DNA of 64,000 nt from Alloalcanivorax xenomutans (GTDB lineage: Bacteria > Pseudomonadota > Gammaproteobacteria > Pseudomonadales > Alcanivoracaceae): assembly GCF_900217905.1 (NCBI RefSeq), contig NZ_OBMO01000010.1, positions 1-64,000 on the forward strand, given 5' to 3'. Positions 29,846-38,705 of this stretch are shown here, piece by piece; position 1 is the stretch's first letter, and the number at the start of each line of letters is the position of its first letter. The notes under the pieces were generated by a model. It saw only the letters and a list, made by a program, of their open reading frames with translations, did no database searches and was not told the origin of the DNA. The position numbers were made by a program, and so were the translations under genes.

Positions 29846-30910
29846 ATGGACGATAGTCGCAGCCTGCTGCTCGATACCGCCGGGCGGCTCTTCGCCGAAC
29901 TGCGGGAAACGCCGGACGACGCTGACGCGGCCTGGCAACGGGTGGCCGAACTCGGCCTGCCACTGGCGCTGGTGGATGAGGCCCATGGCGGCTTCGACCT
30001 GCCGGTGGCGGACGCACTGGCGGTGGTTCGCCTGGCCGGTCAGTACGCGCTGGCGGCACCGCTAGGCGAAGCTCTGCTGGCCAACCGGTTGCTTGCCGAA
30101 GCCGGCGCCGACATCGCCGAAGGGCGGCCCACCCTGGCCGTGGCGGACCCGCATAGCCCATTGACACTGAACCGGGAAGGGGACCGCTGGCGGGTCCACG
30201 GCCGGCTGCCGGCCGCGCCCTGGGTGGAACACGCCGAGGTAGTCGTAACGATCGCCCGGCACGACCGGCAAAACCGGCTGCTGCTGCTCGACCCCGACAG
30301 TCTGGCGGCAACGCCTGGAACCAATCTGGCCGATCAGCCGCGCACCGATCTGACACTGGACCTTGATCTGGACAACCACCGGGTGCGCGAGCTGCCCGAG
30401 ACGCTTGGCGCGGAATGGCTGTTCGAAAGCGGCGCGCTGTTGCGCTGCCAGGAAATCGCCGGAGCCCTCGCCACGGTGCTCGATATGACCGTTCAATACG
30501 CCAGCGGGCGAGTGCAATTCGGCAAGCCCATCGCCCGGCAACAGGCGATCCAGCAGCAACTGGCGGTACTGGCCACCCAGGCCGCGATAGCCGCCGGGGC
30601 CGCCGACATGGCGGTGGACGCGTTCCATGATCCGCGCCGCCACGCTCTGATTGCCGCCGCCAAGGCCCGTTGCGGCGAAGCCGCCGGCCAGGCGCTGGCC
30701 ATCGCCCACCAGGTCCATGGCGCCATCGGCATAACCCGCGAATACCGGCTCAACCTGTACAGCCGGCGGCTGTGGAGCTGGCGCGATGAATTCGGCAGCG
30801 AGCGCTACTGGCAGGCCCGGTTGGGCGAGCAGGTGCTGGCGCGCGGCGCCGATGGTCTTTGGCCCTTCATCACCGAACTGGGCGGCAGCACCGAAGGAGC
30901 GCGCCAATGA
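29846..30910 (+). CDS. Acyl-CoA dehydrogenase-like subunit, short form
   Basis: A 354-residue acyl-CoA dehydrogenase homologue, shorter than the usual 380-390. The C-terminal helical domain is recognisable (TVQYASGRVQFGKPIARQQAIQQQLA, then AHQVHGAIGITREYRLNLYSRRLWSW), but the N-terminal and beta domains are divergent and the usual YEGT active-site motif near the end is absent. Its gene overlaps the next dehydrogenase gene by 4 bases. Paired dehydrogenases like this form alpha2beta2 heterotetramers in actinobacterial steroid breakdown (FadE28-FadE29 type), with one non-catalytic subunit; I infer the same here. Substrate unknown. Confidence 0.8.
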   Translation: MDDSRSLLLDTAGRLFAELRETPDDADAAWQRVAELGLPLALVDEAHGGFDLPVADALAVVRLAGQYALAAPLGEALLANRLLAEAGADIAEGRPTLAVADPHSPLTLNREGDRWRVHGRLPAAPWVEHAEVVVTIARHDRQNRLLLLDPDSLAATPGTNLADQPRTDLTLDLDLDNHRVRELPETLGAEWLFESGALLRCQEIAGALATVLDMTVQYASGRVQFGKPIARQQAIQQQLAVLATQAAIAAGAADMAVDAFHDPRRHALIAAAKARCGEAAGQALAIAHQVHGAIGITREYRLNLYSRRLWSWRDEFGSERYWQARLGEQVLARGADGLWPFITELGGSTEGARQ

Positions 30911-32055
30911 TCGATTTGTCCTTCCCGACGCCTCCGGAATCGCAGCAGGCGGAGAGCTTTCGCGAACAGGTACGCGACTTCCTCGCCACCGAGCTGGCCG
31001 GCCGCACGCCACTTCAACGGGTCGAATCCTGGATGGGCTTCGACGCCGGCTTCAGCCGCCGGCTAGGAGAACAAGGCTGGATCGGCCTGACCTGGCCGAA
31101 GCAGTACGGCGGCAGTGAACGCAGCGCTCTGGAACGCTACGTGCTGCTGGAGGAACTATTAGCCGCCGGCGCGCCAGTGGCGGCGCATTGGATCGCGGAC
31201 CGGCAAAGCGGCCCGCTGCTGTTGCGCTATGGCACTGAAGCCCAGAAGCAGGCGATCCTGCCACGCATCACCCGCGGTGAATGCTTTTTCTGTATCGGCA
31301 TGAGCGAGCCGGATTCCGGTTCCGACCTGGCCGCCGCCCGCACCTACGCCGAGCCGGTGGACGACGGCTTCATCGTCAACGGTACCAAGCTGTGGACCAC
31401 CTACGGCCACAAGGCCCATTACATGGTGCTGTTCTGCCGCACCAGCCGTGACCATGAGGACCGCCATGGCGGCACCAGCCAGTTGCTGATCGATCTGACT
31501 CTGCCGGGGATCACCATCCGGCCGATCCACGATCTGTCCGGCGCCCATCATTTCAATGAGGTGGTGTTCGAAAACGTCCAGGTTCCCCGCGACGCCCTGA
31601 TCGGCGAGATGGGCGACGGCTGGAACCAGGTGCTCAGCGAGCTGGCGTTCGAGCGCAGCGGTCCGGACCGGTTTCTCTCCACTCTGTGGGTGCTGATCGA
31701 GTTGATCCGCGCCCTGGAAGGCCGCGATGACGATCAGTCCCGCATCGCCGTTGGCCGCCTCGCCGCCCATTTGATGAGCCTGCGCCGACTGTCACGCAGT
31801 GTGGCCGGCATGTTGCAACGGGGCGAGAATCCGACTTTGCAGGCGGCCATCGTCAAGGATCTGGGGGCCCTGCTGGAACAGGAAATTCCGGACATTGCCC
31901 GGCAACTGGTGGACACCGGCCGCGCCGACGCCGCTCACCGGGACTTTTTCCAAGTGCTCCACTACGCTGTGCAACAAGTACCCGCATTTTCATTACGAGG
32001 CGGCACCCGGGAAATTCTGCGCGGCATCATCGCGCGTGGCCTGGGTTTGCGTTAA
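30907..32055 (+). CDS. Acyl-CoA dehydrogenase, catalytic subunit of pair
   Basis: A 382-residue flavoprotein. Domain signs are TWPKQYGG (62-69), CIGMSEPDSGSDLAAARTYA (129-148), NGTKLWTTYGHKA in the beta domain and the C-terminal FAD-binding GGTREILRGIIARGL. The position of the usual C-terminal catalytic Glu is occupied by Gly (LRGGT). E249 in the AFERSGPDR helix could be the base, as in the isovaleryl-CoA/long-chain and FadE29-like branches (inference). The start ATG overlaps the stop of the partner subunit gene (ATGA), which fits stoichiometric translation. Confidence 0.85.
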   Translation: MIDLSFPTPPESQQAESFREQVRDFLATELAGRTPLQRVESWMGFDAGFSRRLGEQGWIGLTWPKQYGGSERSALERYVLLEELLAAGAPVAAHWIADRQSGPLLLRYGTEAQKQAILPRITRGECFFCIGMSEPDSGSDLAAARTYAEPVDDGFIVNGTKLWTTYGHKAHYMVLFCRTSRDHEDRHGGTSQLLIDLTLPGITIRPIHDLSGAHHFNEVVFENVQVPRDALIGEMGDGWNQVLSELAFERSGPDRFLSTLWVLIELIRALEGRDDDQSRIAVGRLAAHLMSLRRLSRSVAGMLQRGENPTLQAAIVKDLGALLEQEIPDIARQLVDTGRADAAHRDFFQVLHYAVQQVPAFSLRGGTREILRGIIARGLGLR

Positions 32056-32070
32056 TAACAAGGAATCTTC

Positions 32071-32874
32071 ATGAGCGAACTGGTTACCTATCAAATCGAC
32101 GACGGCATCGTCACCCTGACCCTGAACAGCCCGGAAAACCGCAACCCGATTTCCGACGCCGACATGATCGAAGCGCTGCTGGATGCCCTGGACCGCCTGG
32201 AGGCGGACCCGCAAGCCCGGGTGGCGATTCTCACCGGCGCCGGCAGCGCCTTCTCCAGCGGCGGCAACGTGAAAAAGATGGGCGCCGCCGGCGGTCTCAA
32301 CGACGCCACCGCCCCGGTGAAAACCCGGCGCAACTACAAAACCGGCATTCAGCGCATTCCGCTGGCGTTCGAAAAACTGGAAGTCCCGGTAATCGCCGCC
32401 GTCAACGGCCCGGCGGTGGGCGCCGGCTGCGATCTCGCCTGCATGTGCGACATCCGCATCGCCGGCGAGCGTGCCTGGTTCGCCGAGAGTTTCGTCAAGT
32501 TGGGCATCATTCCCGGAGACGGCGGCGCCTGGTTGCTGCAGCGCGTGGTCGGATTCTCCAAAGCGGCGGAAATGGCACTCACTGGTGACCGCGTCGGCGC
32601 CGAGGAGGCGCTCGCCTGTGGTCTGGTATCCCGGGTGGTACCCGACGACAAGTTGCTGGACGAAGCCCGCGCCCTGGCCGCGCGTATCGCCGCCAACCCG
32701 CCACAGGCGGTGCGCATGACCAAACGCCTGCTGTGGACCGCGCGCTCCTCGCGTCTGGATACCGTACTGGAAATGTCCGCCGCCATGCAGGCGCTGGCGC
32801 ACACCACCGACGACCACGACGAGGCCGTGGCTGCCTTCATCGAAAAACGGGACCCGAGATTCAGCGGCCAGTAA
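32071..32874 (+). CDS. Enoyl-CoA hydratase/isomerase (crotonase family)
   Basis: A 267-residue crotonase-fold protein. It contains the oxyanion-hole segments AILTGAGSAFSSGGNVKKMG (about 50-69) and VIAAVNGPAVGAGCDLACMCD (about 108-128), followed by FAESFVKLGIIPGDGGAWLLQRVVG, where the catalytic Glu region of hydratases lies. It would hydrate 2-enoyl-CoA esters in the pathway of this operon. No 3-hydroxyacyl-CoA dehydrogenase gene is present in the operon, so that step must be supplied elsewhere. An intrinsic terminator follows the stop within 11 bases. Confidence 0.88.
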   Translation: MSELVTYQIDDGIVTLTLNSPENRNPISDADMIEALLDALDRLEADPQARVAILTGAGSAFSSGGNVKKMGAAGGLNDATAPVKTRRNYKTGIQRIPLAFEKLEVPVIAAVNGPAVGAGCDLACMCDIRIAGERAWFAESFVKLGIIPGDGGAWLLQRVVGFSKAAEMALTGDRVGAEEALACGLVSRVVPDDKLLDEARALAARIAANPPQAVRMTKRLLWTARSSRLDTVLEMSAAMQALAHTTDDHDEAVAAFIEKRDPRFSGQ

Positions 32875-32884
32875 CCCCTGACCA

Positions 32885-32909
32885 GGGCGCCCACGCGCCC
32901 TTTTCGTTT
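32885..32909 (+). terminator. Intrinsic terminator of the thiolase operon
   Basis: GGGCGC-CCAC-GCGCCC forms a perfect 6-bp stem followed by TTTTCGTTT. It lies directly after the enoyl-CoA hydratase stop and 43 bases before the MFS gene, separating the two units. Confidence 0.75.
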
Positions 32910-32952
32910 CCTGTCCGGCACGGTCCGCGTGCCGGTCACTGGACGGACTCCG

Positions 32953-34227
32953 ATGCCCCTTCCCACTGTCGACGCCGGGCCCCGCGTCTATCAACACCCG
33001 GGCTTCGCGCCTTTCGTTCTCGCCCGCCTGGGCGCGGCGTTGGCCATGCAAGTGCAGGCCATCATCGTCGCCTGGCAGGTTTACGCACTGACCCGGGATC
33101 CGCTCAGCCTCGGTTATGTGGGCCTGGCCCAGTTTCTGCCAATGGTGGTGTTGCTGCTGCCCGCCGGCGATCTGGTGGACCGCTTTGACCGGCGTCTGAT
33201 CCTGCACGCCAGTTGGGCGGCGCAAGCCGTATGCAGCGCGCTGTTCATCATGCTTTCCCTGAACCCGCCGGATCATGCCGGTCCGTTCTATGCGGTGTTG
33301 GTGCTGTTTGGCGCCGCCCGCGCCTTCACCGGCCCGACCCTGCAAAGCCTGCTACCGCAAATCGTGCCGCAAGCCTTACTTGGCAAAGCCATCGCGCTCA
33401 ATTCCTCGATCATGAAGATCGCGGTCATTGGCGGGCCGATGCTGGGAGGATTGCTTTATCCGCTCGGTGCCACCACCGCTTACAGTGTGGTCCTGGGCTG
33501 CTTCCTGTTCGCCCTGGCCATGCTTTTTCTGGTGCCGGTCCGCTACCGACAGCGCCCTCTGCATTCCGGCGACACCACCTCCTGGCAACGCTTTACCGCC
33601 GGTATTCTTTATATCCGCCATAAACCGGTCATTCTCGGCATTATCTCCCTGGACCTGTTCGCCGTCTTGTTCGGTGGCGTGGTGGCGCTGCTGCCAATCT
33701 ACGCCGACGAAATCCTGCACGTGGGTTCGGAGGGACTTGGCGCCCTGCGCAGCGCCATTGCCCTCGGTGCTTTCGTCATGGGTTTGTATCTGGGCGTGCG
33801 CGCCATTCGCCGGCATACCGGCCTGGTGATGTTCGCGGCGGTGGCGATTTTCGGCGTCGCCAATCTGGTGTTTGCCCTGTCCACCTCATTCTGGCTGTCG
33901 CTGGCCGCCCTGTTCATTGCCGGCGCCGCCGACATGATCAGTGTCTATGTGCGGCTGACGTTGCTGCAACTGGCCACGCCGGACGAAATGCGGGGACGCG
34001 TCAACGCCGTGAATATGCTGTTCATCGGGGCATCCAATGAGTTGGGAGAATTCGAGTCCGGCATTACCGCGTCCTGGTTCGGCACCGTGCCGGCGGCGGT
34101 GATTGGCGGTGTCGGCACACTGGCGGTGGTCGGCCTGTGGATGTGGGGCTTTCCGGTTTTACGCCGGGTGGATCGACTTGAAGACGTTGCGGTGGAGGAA
34201 GATCAGAGCAACGCCTTACGTAAATAA
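32953..34227 (+). CDS. MFS transporter, EntS-like exporter
   Basis: A 424-residue inner-membrane protein with about twelve membrane helices. The loop after helix 2 has the MFS pattern GDLVDRFDRRLIL (G-x-x-x-D-R-x-x-R), and residues in the first half resemble the EntS/MFS_3 group (VQAIIVAWQVYALTRDPLSLGYVGLAQFLP). EntS exports enterobactin; here no siderophore genes are linked, so the substrate is open. I chose the ATG at 32953; an in-frame GTG at 32929 adds eight residues. The 3' end overlaps the convergent acetyltransferase gene by 25 bases. Confidence 0.8.
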   Translation: MPLPTVDAGPRVYQHPGFAPFVLARLGAALAMQVQAIIVAWQVYALTRDPLSLGYVGLAQFLPMVVLLLPAGDLVDRFDRRLILHASWAAQAVCSALFIMLSLNPPDHAGPFYAVLVLFGAARAFTGPTLQSLLPQIVPQALLGKAIALNSSIMKIAVIGGPMLGGLLYPLGATTAYSVVLGCFLFALAMLFLVPVRYRQRPLHSGDTTSWQRFTAGILYIRHKPVILGIISLDLFAVLFGGVVALLPIYADEILHVGSEGLGALRSAIALGAFVMGLYLGVRAIRRHTGLVMFAAVAIFGVANLVFALSTSFWLSLAALFIAGAADMISVYVRLTLLQLATPDEMRGRVNAVNMLFIGASNELGEFESGITASWFGTVPAAVIGGVGTLAVVGLWMWGFPVLRRVDRLEDVAVEEDQSNALRK

Positions 34228-34679
34228 ATGCGGCGATAAACCCCCTGCTCCAGGCGCCGCTCGCATTCTTCGTAGCCATGATCCAGGTAAAACACCAGGT
34301 TTTCGACCATGGCTTCGCTGATGTAGATATAGAGCATGTCGTGACCGGCATCACGAGCCAGCTGTTCGGCCTGCTTCAACAGCCTGCGGCCCAACCCTTG
34401 TTTCTGAAAATCAGGATCCACCGCCATATTCTTGGTGAGCAATCCGAAGTCGGTTTCTTCCAGCTCCACCACTCCTTGAATGCCGAGGCCGTCGTCCGCC
34501 ACCCACACGGTGTTCCGCAGCACGACTTGATTGTAGTCATCGGTCATCGGCGCCGGGGGGCGCCCCATGCGCGGAACGAAATGCTGATAAGCTCGCAGCA
34601 CGCAACGGGAAATAGCCGCCGCGTCCTGCCGACGGGCCGGACGTAGAACGACGGGACGGTGCCTATCCATGACGACCAT
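34203..34679 (-). CDS. GNAT-family N-acetyltransferase
   Basis: A 158-residue GNAT protein. The acetyl-CoA site is in the strand-loop LLTKNMAVDPDFQKQGLGRRLLKQAEQLA (motif A, Q-x-x-G-L-G), followed by the motif B region LYIYISEAMVENLVFYLDHGYEE typical of the family. The substrate cannot be predicted. Two ATG codons three codons apart (34679 and 34670) are both possible; a GAGGAAA site sits 14 bases before the first. It is divergent from the response-regulator gene, 269 bases away; that gap holds no gene and no clear operator. Confidence 0.75.
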   Translation of the reverse strand: MVVMDRHRPVVLRPARRQDAAAISRCVLRAYQHFVPRMGRPPAPMTDDYNQVVLRNTVWVADDGLGIQGVVELEETDFGLLTKNMAVDPDFQKQGLGRRLLKQAEQLARDAGHDMLYIYISEAMVENLVFYLDHGYEECERRLEQGVYRRIYLRKALL

Positions 34680-34948
34680 GACGTATGAAACGCTTTCCTC
34701 GTGACGGCGCCCGGGCCCAAGGCCCCAGGCAATGGAAGTTGCACTGTAAGAAGAATCCCGCCCAATGAGAAGGGGCTGTTCCATAATACGAGAAAGCCGA
34801 CCCGGACAATGTCGTAATTTGCGTATACCTGGTGATTCACGACAGCCCTTCGGGTACCTGGTGCCGCGCCTCAATTCGCGTGATGATAATTGACAACGCC
34901 TTGACGCGATCAGGTGGAAGATGCACGAAAGAAAACAGGAGTGACATC

Positions 34949-35647
34949 GTGAAGAATCTGTCTGTTCTGCTGGTGGAGGACCATCGCCAACTGGCCCAAA
35001 CCGTGGTCGAGTATCTGGAACAGGAGGGCGCGATAGTGGACTACGCCGGCGACACTGATCTGGCTCGCTCGCTGGTCAAGGAACACCACTACGATATTCT
35101 GATACTCGATGTGATGTTGCCCGGCGAGGACGGTTACAGCTTCTGCCAGTATCTGCGCCGTGATCTGGCTCTGGATACGCCGGTGATCTTCCTCACCGCA
35201 CGGGACCACCTCGATGACAAGCTGGAAGGATTCGAGCGCGGTGGCGACGATTACATCGTCAAACCTTTCGCGCTCCCGGAACTGGTGGCACGTGTTCGCG
35301 TTTTGGTGCGCCGGGAGCGCCGCGAGGTCACCCCCAACGTGATTACCATCGCTGATCTCCAACTGGACCCCGCCCGACAGGAAGTCCGCCGTGGAGGACA
35401 AATTCTGAAGCTCTCTCCCACTGCATTCCGAATCTTGCGCATTCTGATGCGCGAATCGCCCAAAGTGGTTAGCCGCGAACAACTCGAACAGGAACTCTGG
35501 GGCGACCTGGTACCCGATTCCGACGCGTTACGCAGCCATCTGTATAATCTGCGCAAGGCGGTGGACAAGCCGTTTGATCATAGCCTGATGGAGACTCTGC
35601 CCGGCGTCGGCTTCAGCATCCGGGCTCCGCGGAGCGAGAGTGCCTGA
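34949..35647 (+). CDS. OmpR-family response regulator
   Basis: A 232-residue regulator. Receiver domain (1-120): acidic pocket E10-D11, phospho-acceptor D54 in LILDVMLPGEDG, T83 and K105 in DYIVKPF. Winged-helix output domain (about 130-228): LSPTAFRILRILM and VSREQLEQELWG, with the recognition helix SDALRSHLYNLRKAVD. A GTG start at 34949 is used, with ACAGGAG 7 bases upstream. The partner kinase gene is on the other strand and ends 11 bases past this stop, so the pair is convergent and cannot be one operon. Confidence 0.92.
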   Translation: MKNLSVLLVEDHRQLAQTVVEYLEQEGAIVDYAGDTDLARSLVKEHHYDILILDVMLPGEDGYSFCQYLRRDLALDTPVIFLTARDHLDDKLEGFERGGDDYIVKPFALPELVARVRVLVRRERREVTPNVITIADLQLDPARQEVRRGGQILKLSPTAFRILRILMRESPKVVSREQLEQELWGDLVPDSDALRSHLYNLRKAVDKPFDHSLMETLPGVGFSIRAPRSESA

Positions 35648-35657
35648 GCCCGGGGCC

Positions 35658-36920
35658 CTAACGAAACCTTACGCGAACGTCCGTGCCCTTTCCTGGCTGG
35701 CTGGCCACGTCCAAATGCCATTCAAATCGCTCACAGAGGCGCTGCACGATAGCCAGCCCCAATCCATAGCCACCCTCACTGCTGGAACCTCGCTCGAACG
35801 GCTTCAAAAGCCGAGCCAGTTCCTTGCGATCCATTCCGGTTCCGGTATCCACCACGTGCACCGCATCCGCGACCACGACCAGAGTGATACGGCCCGAACC
35901 GCTGTAATTGATGGCGTTACGAATCAGGTTGGTGAAGACGATGTTCAGTACCGTTTCCGACGCTTCCAGTGATAACAAGGCCTTCTGCTTCACCCGGAGA
36001 TGAATCTGTTTACGCTCCGCCAACGGCTGCAGCCGTTCTATCAGATTCGCCACGACGTCGTTCACCACCAGCGACTCCGATGCCGCCGGTCGTTGCTCCG
36101 TGCGCGCCAGCAGCAATAACGTCTCCACCAGCGCTTCCATATCGTCGACGGTATCCGACATCCTGTCGATCAACGGACGATCCCCGACTTGGCGCTCCAA
36201 CAGTTCCAGATTGGCACGAAACACCGCCAGTGGCGTACGCAGTTCATGGCTGGCATCCCGAGTAAACTGCCGCTCCCGCTCAACAAAACGCAAAAGGCGG
36301 TCGGCATACGCATCCAGCGCGGCGATCAGTACCGATGCTTCACTGCCCGGCTCGGCCTCGACCTGAGTAAAATCCGGTCGTGCCTGCCGCGGATCAAGCA
36401 CATTGGCATAGCGCAATGTTTCCGACAGCCGAACCAACGGCGACACCAGTTCCCGGGACTTTCTCCAACCAAGAAAGGAGGTCAGGTAAATCACCAGCAA
36501 CACGCCGGTCAGAGGCAAAATACCGAACATGAATGCCAGAACGGATACTCTCTGCTCGTCGAAGATCAGATAAAGCCTGGCCTCGCCTTTATGTTCTATG
36601 TATACCAACGGCTGCTCGCCATCCAGCGTTACCCTCTGATAACCGTCGGGCAATGACAGCAGGATCCCGGGCACCGGATCCTGGGTTCTCCCATCCACCA
36701 GCAGTCCGAGCAAGTGGCGGGTGTTGGGGCGGGGAAAATCCGGGTCGCGCTGATAGAGTTGCCAGTAGTGCTCAGCCTCTTTCATCAAGGCTTCCTTAAC
36801 CAGCACATTCTCAATGATTTTCGCCGTGGCCCAGACGCCAAGCACCGTCGCCAGGCTGATAAACAGAATCTGTATCAGAAAAACCCGGGTGAGCCGGTGC
36901 TGGACCCCTTTACGTGTCAT
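35658..36920 (-). CDS. Sensor histidine kinase convergent to the response regulator
   Basis: A 420-residue membrane kinase. TM1 about 13-35, a periplasmic loop of about 90 residues, TM2 about 125-150, then a HAMP-like linker. HisKA with phosphorylated H225 in FTRDASHELRTP; the N box is NLIRNAINYSGSG, the G1 box DTGTGMDRKEL and the G2 box GYGLGLAIVQRL. The ATG at 36920 overlaps the upstream methyltransferase gene by 11 bases, so the kinase is the last gene of the DUF2878-DUF1295-methyltransferase operon. It probably phosphorylates the regulator whose gene converges on it; the signal may relate to membrane lipid state (inference). Confidence 0.9.
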   Translation of the reverse strand: MTRKGVQHRLTRVFLIQILFISLATVLGVWATAKIIENVLVKEALMKEAEHYWQLYQRDPDFPRPNTRHLLGLLVDGRTQDPVPGILLSLPDGYQRVTLDGEQPLVYIEHKGEARLYLIFDEQRVSVLAFMFGILPLTGVLLVIYLTSFLGWRKSRELVSPLVRLSETLRYANVLDPRQARPDFTQVEAEPGSEASVLIAALDAYADRLLRFVERERQFTRDASHELRTPLAVFRANLELLERQVGDRPLIDRMSDTVDDMEALVETLLLLARTEQRPAASESLVVNDVVANLIERLQPLAERKQIHLRVKQKALLSLEASETVLNIVFTNLIRNAINYSGSGRITLVVVADAVHVVDTGTGMDRKELARLLKPFERGSSSEGGYGLGLAIVQRLCERFEWHLDVASQPGKGTDVRVRFR

Positions 36921-37932
36921 CTTGATCCCGACTGAACAAATAATGGCCAACGAACCATTCCTTGCCTTCACCATAGTTGAACAGTTCGGCGCAGGCCATG
37001 AAAAACATCCGCCAACGCTGTAGCCAGATCACCCCTTCATTGCCGCCGTATAATTCATCCAGTAGTGGAATCAACTCTTCCCGCTGGCGATCCGTTGCTT
37101 CCAACCAGGCCTCAAGGGTACGACCATAGTGGCGGCCATTTATGGCCCAGGACTGCTCCAGGTTGAGCCGATCGGCACAACGGGGCAGCCAATCGAAGGA
37201 CGGCATGACCCCGCCGGTAAAGAAGTAACGCCCCATCCAATTGGCATCACCTTCCGTTTCGAAAAGATATGTCAGCTGCCGATGGCAGAATATGTGCACG
37301 AACAGCTTGCCACCGGGCTTCAACCAATGGTGAATACGGCGGGTCAGCTCACGATGATTACGCATGTGTTCAAACATCTCCACCGAGACCACACGATCAA
37401 AGTTCCGATCCGGTTGGAACACGGCCACATCAGCAGTGATGACACGAAGATTATCCAGTCCCCGCGCCTTGGCCCGGGCCAGAATCCATTGCCGTTGCGA
37501 GTTTGAATTGCTGACCGCGGTAATACGGCTGTGCGGGTAGCGGTCGGCCATCCACAGGGAAAGCGATCCCCAGCCGCAACCCAACTCAAGCACCTCCTGA
37601 CCATCACTGAGCTTCGCCCTTTCGCAGGAGAGTGACAGCATTGCTTCCTCCGCCGCGGTCAGATCATCCACGCCATCCGGCCAGTATCCGCTGGAGTATT
37701 TAAGATGCCGTCCAAGAATCCGCGAATAGAAGCGAGCATCCACCTCGTAGTGCTGTTCATTGGCTTCTCCTTGTGCCACCGCCACCGGGCCGCCGGAGAG
37801 TGTGTCGAGCAGTTGACTCTGTTCGGATCGGCGGGGCTGTTCCCGCCGCAGACGTTTGCCAAGCAAGTAACGAATACCTTGGCGGACCAGCCTGTCGGGC
37901 AACAAGCCGGATTCAGCCAGACGAATCATCAT
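36910..37932 (-). CDS. CFA-synthase-family SAM methyltransferase, coclaurine-methyltransferase-like
   Basis: A 340-residue SAM-dependent methyltransferase of the cyclopropane-fatty-acid synthase superfamily. The SAM motif is VLELGCGWGSLSLWMA (114-128). Other family segments are HLKYSSGYWPDGVDDLTAAEEAML, which contacts substrate in CFA enzymes (HLKYSS), and VSVEMFEHMRNH. It lacks the long N-terminal lipid-binding domain of classical Cfa, like the plant coclaurine N-methyltransferase branch and bacterial relatives found in cfa/DUF1365 clusters. It overlaps DUF1295 upstream (ATGA) and the kinase downstream. Substrate is probably an unsaturated phospholipid acyl chain (inference). Confidence 0.8.
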   Translation of the reverse strand: MMIRLAESGLLPDRLVRQGIRYLLGKRLRREQPRRSEQSQLLDTLSGGPVAVAQGEANEQHYEVDARFYSRILGRHLKYSSGYWPDGVDDLTAAEEAMLSLSCERAKLSDGQEVLELGCGWGSLSLWMADRYPHSRITAVSNSNSQRQWILARAKARGLDNLRVITADVAVFQPDRNFDRVVSVEMFEHMRNHRELTRRIHHWLKPGGKLFVHIFCHRQLTYLFETEGDANWMGRYFFTGGVMPSFDWLPRCADRLNLEQSWAINGRHYGRTLEAWLEATDRQREELIPLLDELYGGNEGVIWLQRWRMFFMACAELFNYGEGKEWFVGHYLFSRDQDDT

Positions 37933-38705
37933 GAGGCGGGTCTCCAGGGGATAAACGGACTGGTGGTACGTTGGTAATCACGATAATCCGCGCCACGGGA
38001 TTTCAGCGCCTGCTTCTCGGTATAGGGAATGCCAGTGACGAACCAGAGAAACAGCAGCATCATTACCGGCAGGCCCCACAGCCAGACTCCACCTGTCGCA
38101 CCAACGGCGATCAGTGGGTAGCTGAACCAATGCAACCACTCAAAAAAATAGTTGGGGTGCCGTGAGTATCGCCACAGGCCGTCACGGCAGGTTCGCCCGT
38201 GACTGTCGTCTCGCGCCTTGAACCGTGCCAATTGATGATCCGCCAGGGCTTCTCCCCATATCGCCACCAAGCCGATGACGACGCCCGCGGCCATCGCCCA
38301 CGGGGAGAACCACGGCTGGCCGGCGATGACGTGGAATGGCAGCGCGAAGAGCCAGGCCAATCCCGCCTGTGCCCAGAACACCAAGAGGAATGCAGGCTGC
38401 GCACCACGCCCCAGGCGTTCACGCATCGCCCGGTAGCGGCCATCTTCTTGTTCCTCGTTAACCACCCGTTTAAGAATGTGGCCACCAAGGCGCATCGCCC
38501 AGACCAGCAACAAGACACCCGCCGCCAGTCTCGGCAGCAACTCACCTTCTCCAACAACAAGGTACGACAACCCGGTCACACCGATACCCACACTCCAGGC
38601 CACATCCACATAACCCGCGTTCCCCGCCAGCCGCTGAATCCACCATGCCACGGTAAAAGCCAGCAGCAGCATAACCAGGCTGAATGTCAAAATACTGGAG
38701 ATCAT
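37929..38705 (-). CDS. DUF1295 membrane protein (steroid-5-alpha-reductase-like)
   Basis: A 258-residue integral membrane protein with about seven helices. It contains the family signature YVDVAWSVGIGVTGL near the N-terminus and GLWRYSRHPNYFFEWLHWFSYPLIA near 185-210, matching the steroid 5-alpha-reductase/ICMT-like fold of DUF1295. Such proteins are predicted NAD(P)H-dependent reductases or methyl-group enzymes acting on lipids. The ATG at 38705 has GGGAGAAA upstream and overlaps DUF2878 by 4 bases. Coupling by overlaps on both sides suggests it works with the methyltransferase. Confidence 0.85.
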   Translation of the reverse strand: MISSILTFSLVMLLLAFTVAWWIQRLAGNAGYVDVAWSVGIGVTGLSYLVVGEGELLPRLAAGVLLLVWAMRLGGHILKRVVNEEQEDGRYRAMRERLGRGAQPAFLLVFWAQAGLAWLFALPFHVIAGQPWFSPWAMAAGVVIGLVAIWGEALADHQLARFKARDDSHGRTCRDGLWRYSRHPNYFFEWLHWFSYPLIAVGATGGVWLWGLPVMMLLFLWFVTGIPYTEKQALKSRGADYRDYQRTTSPFIPWRPAS

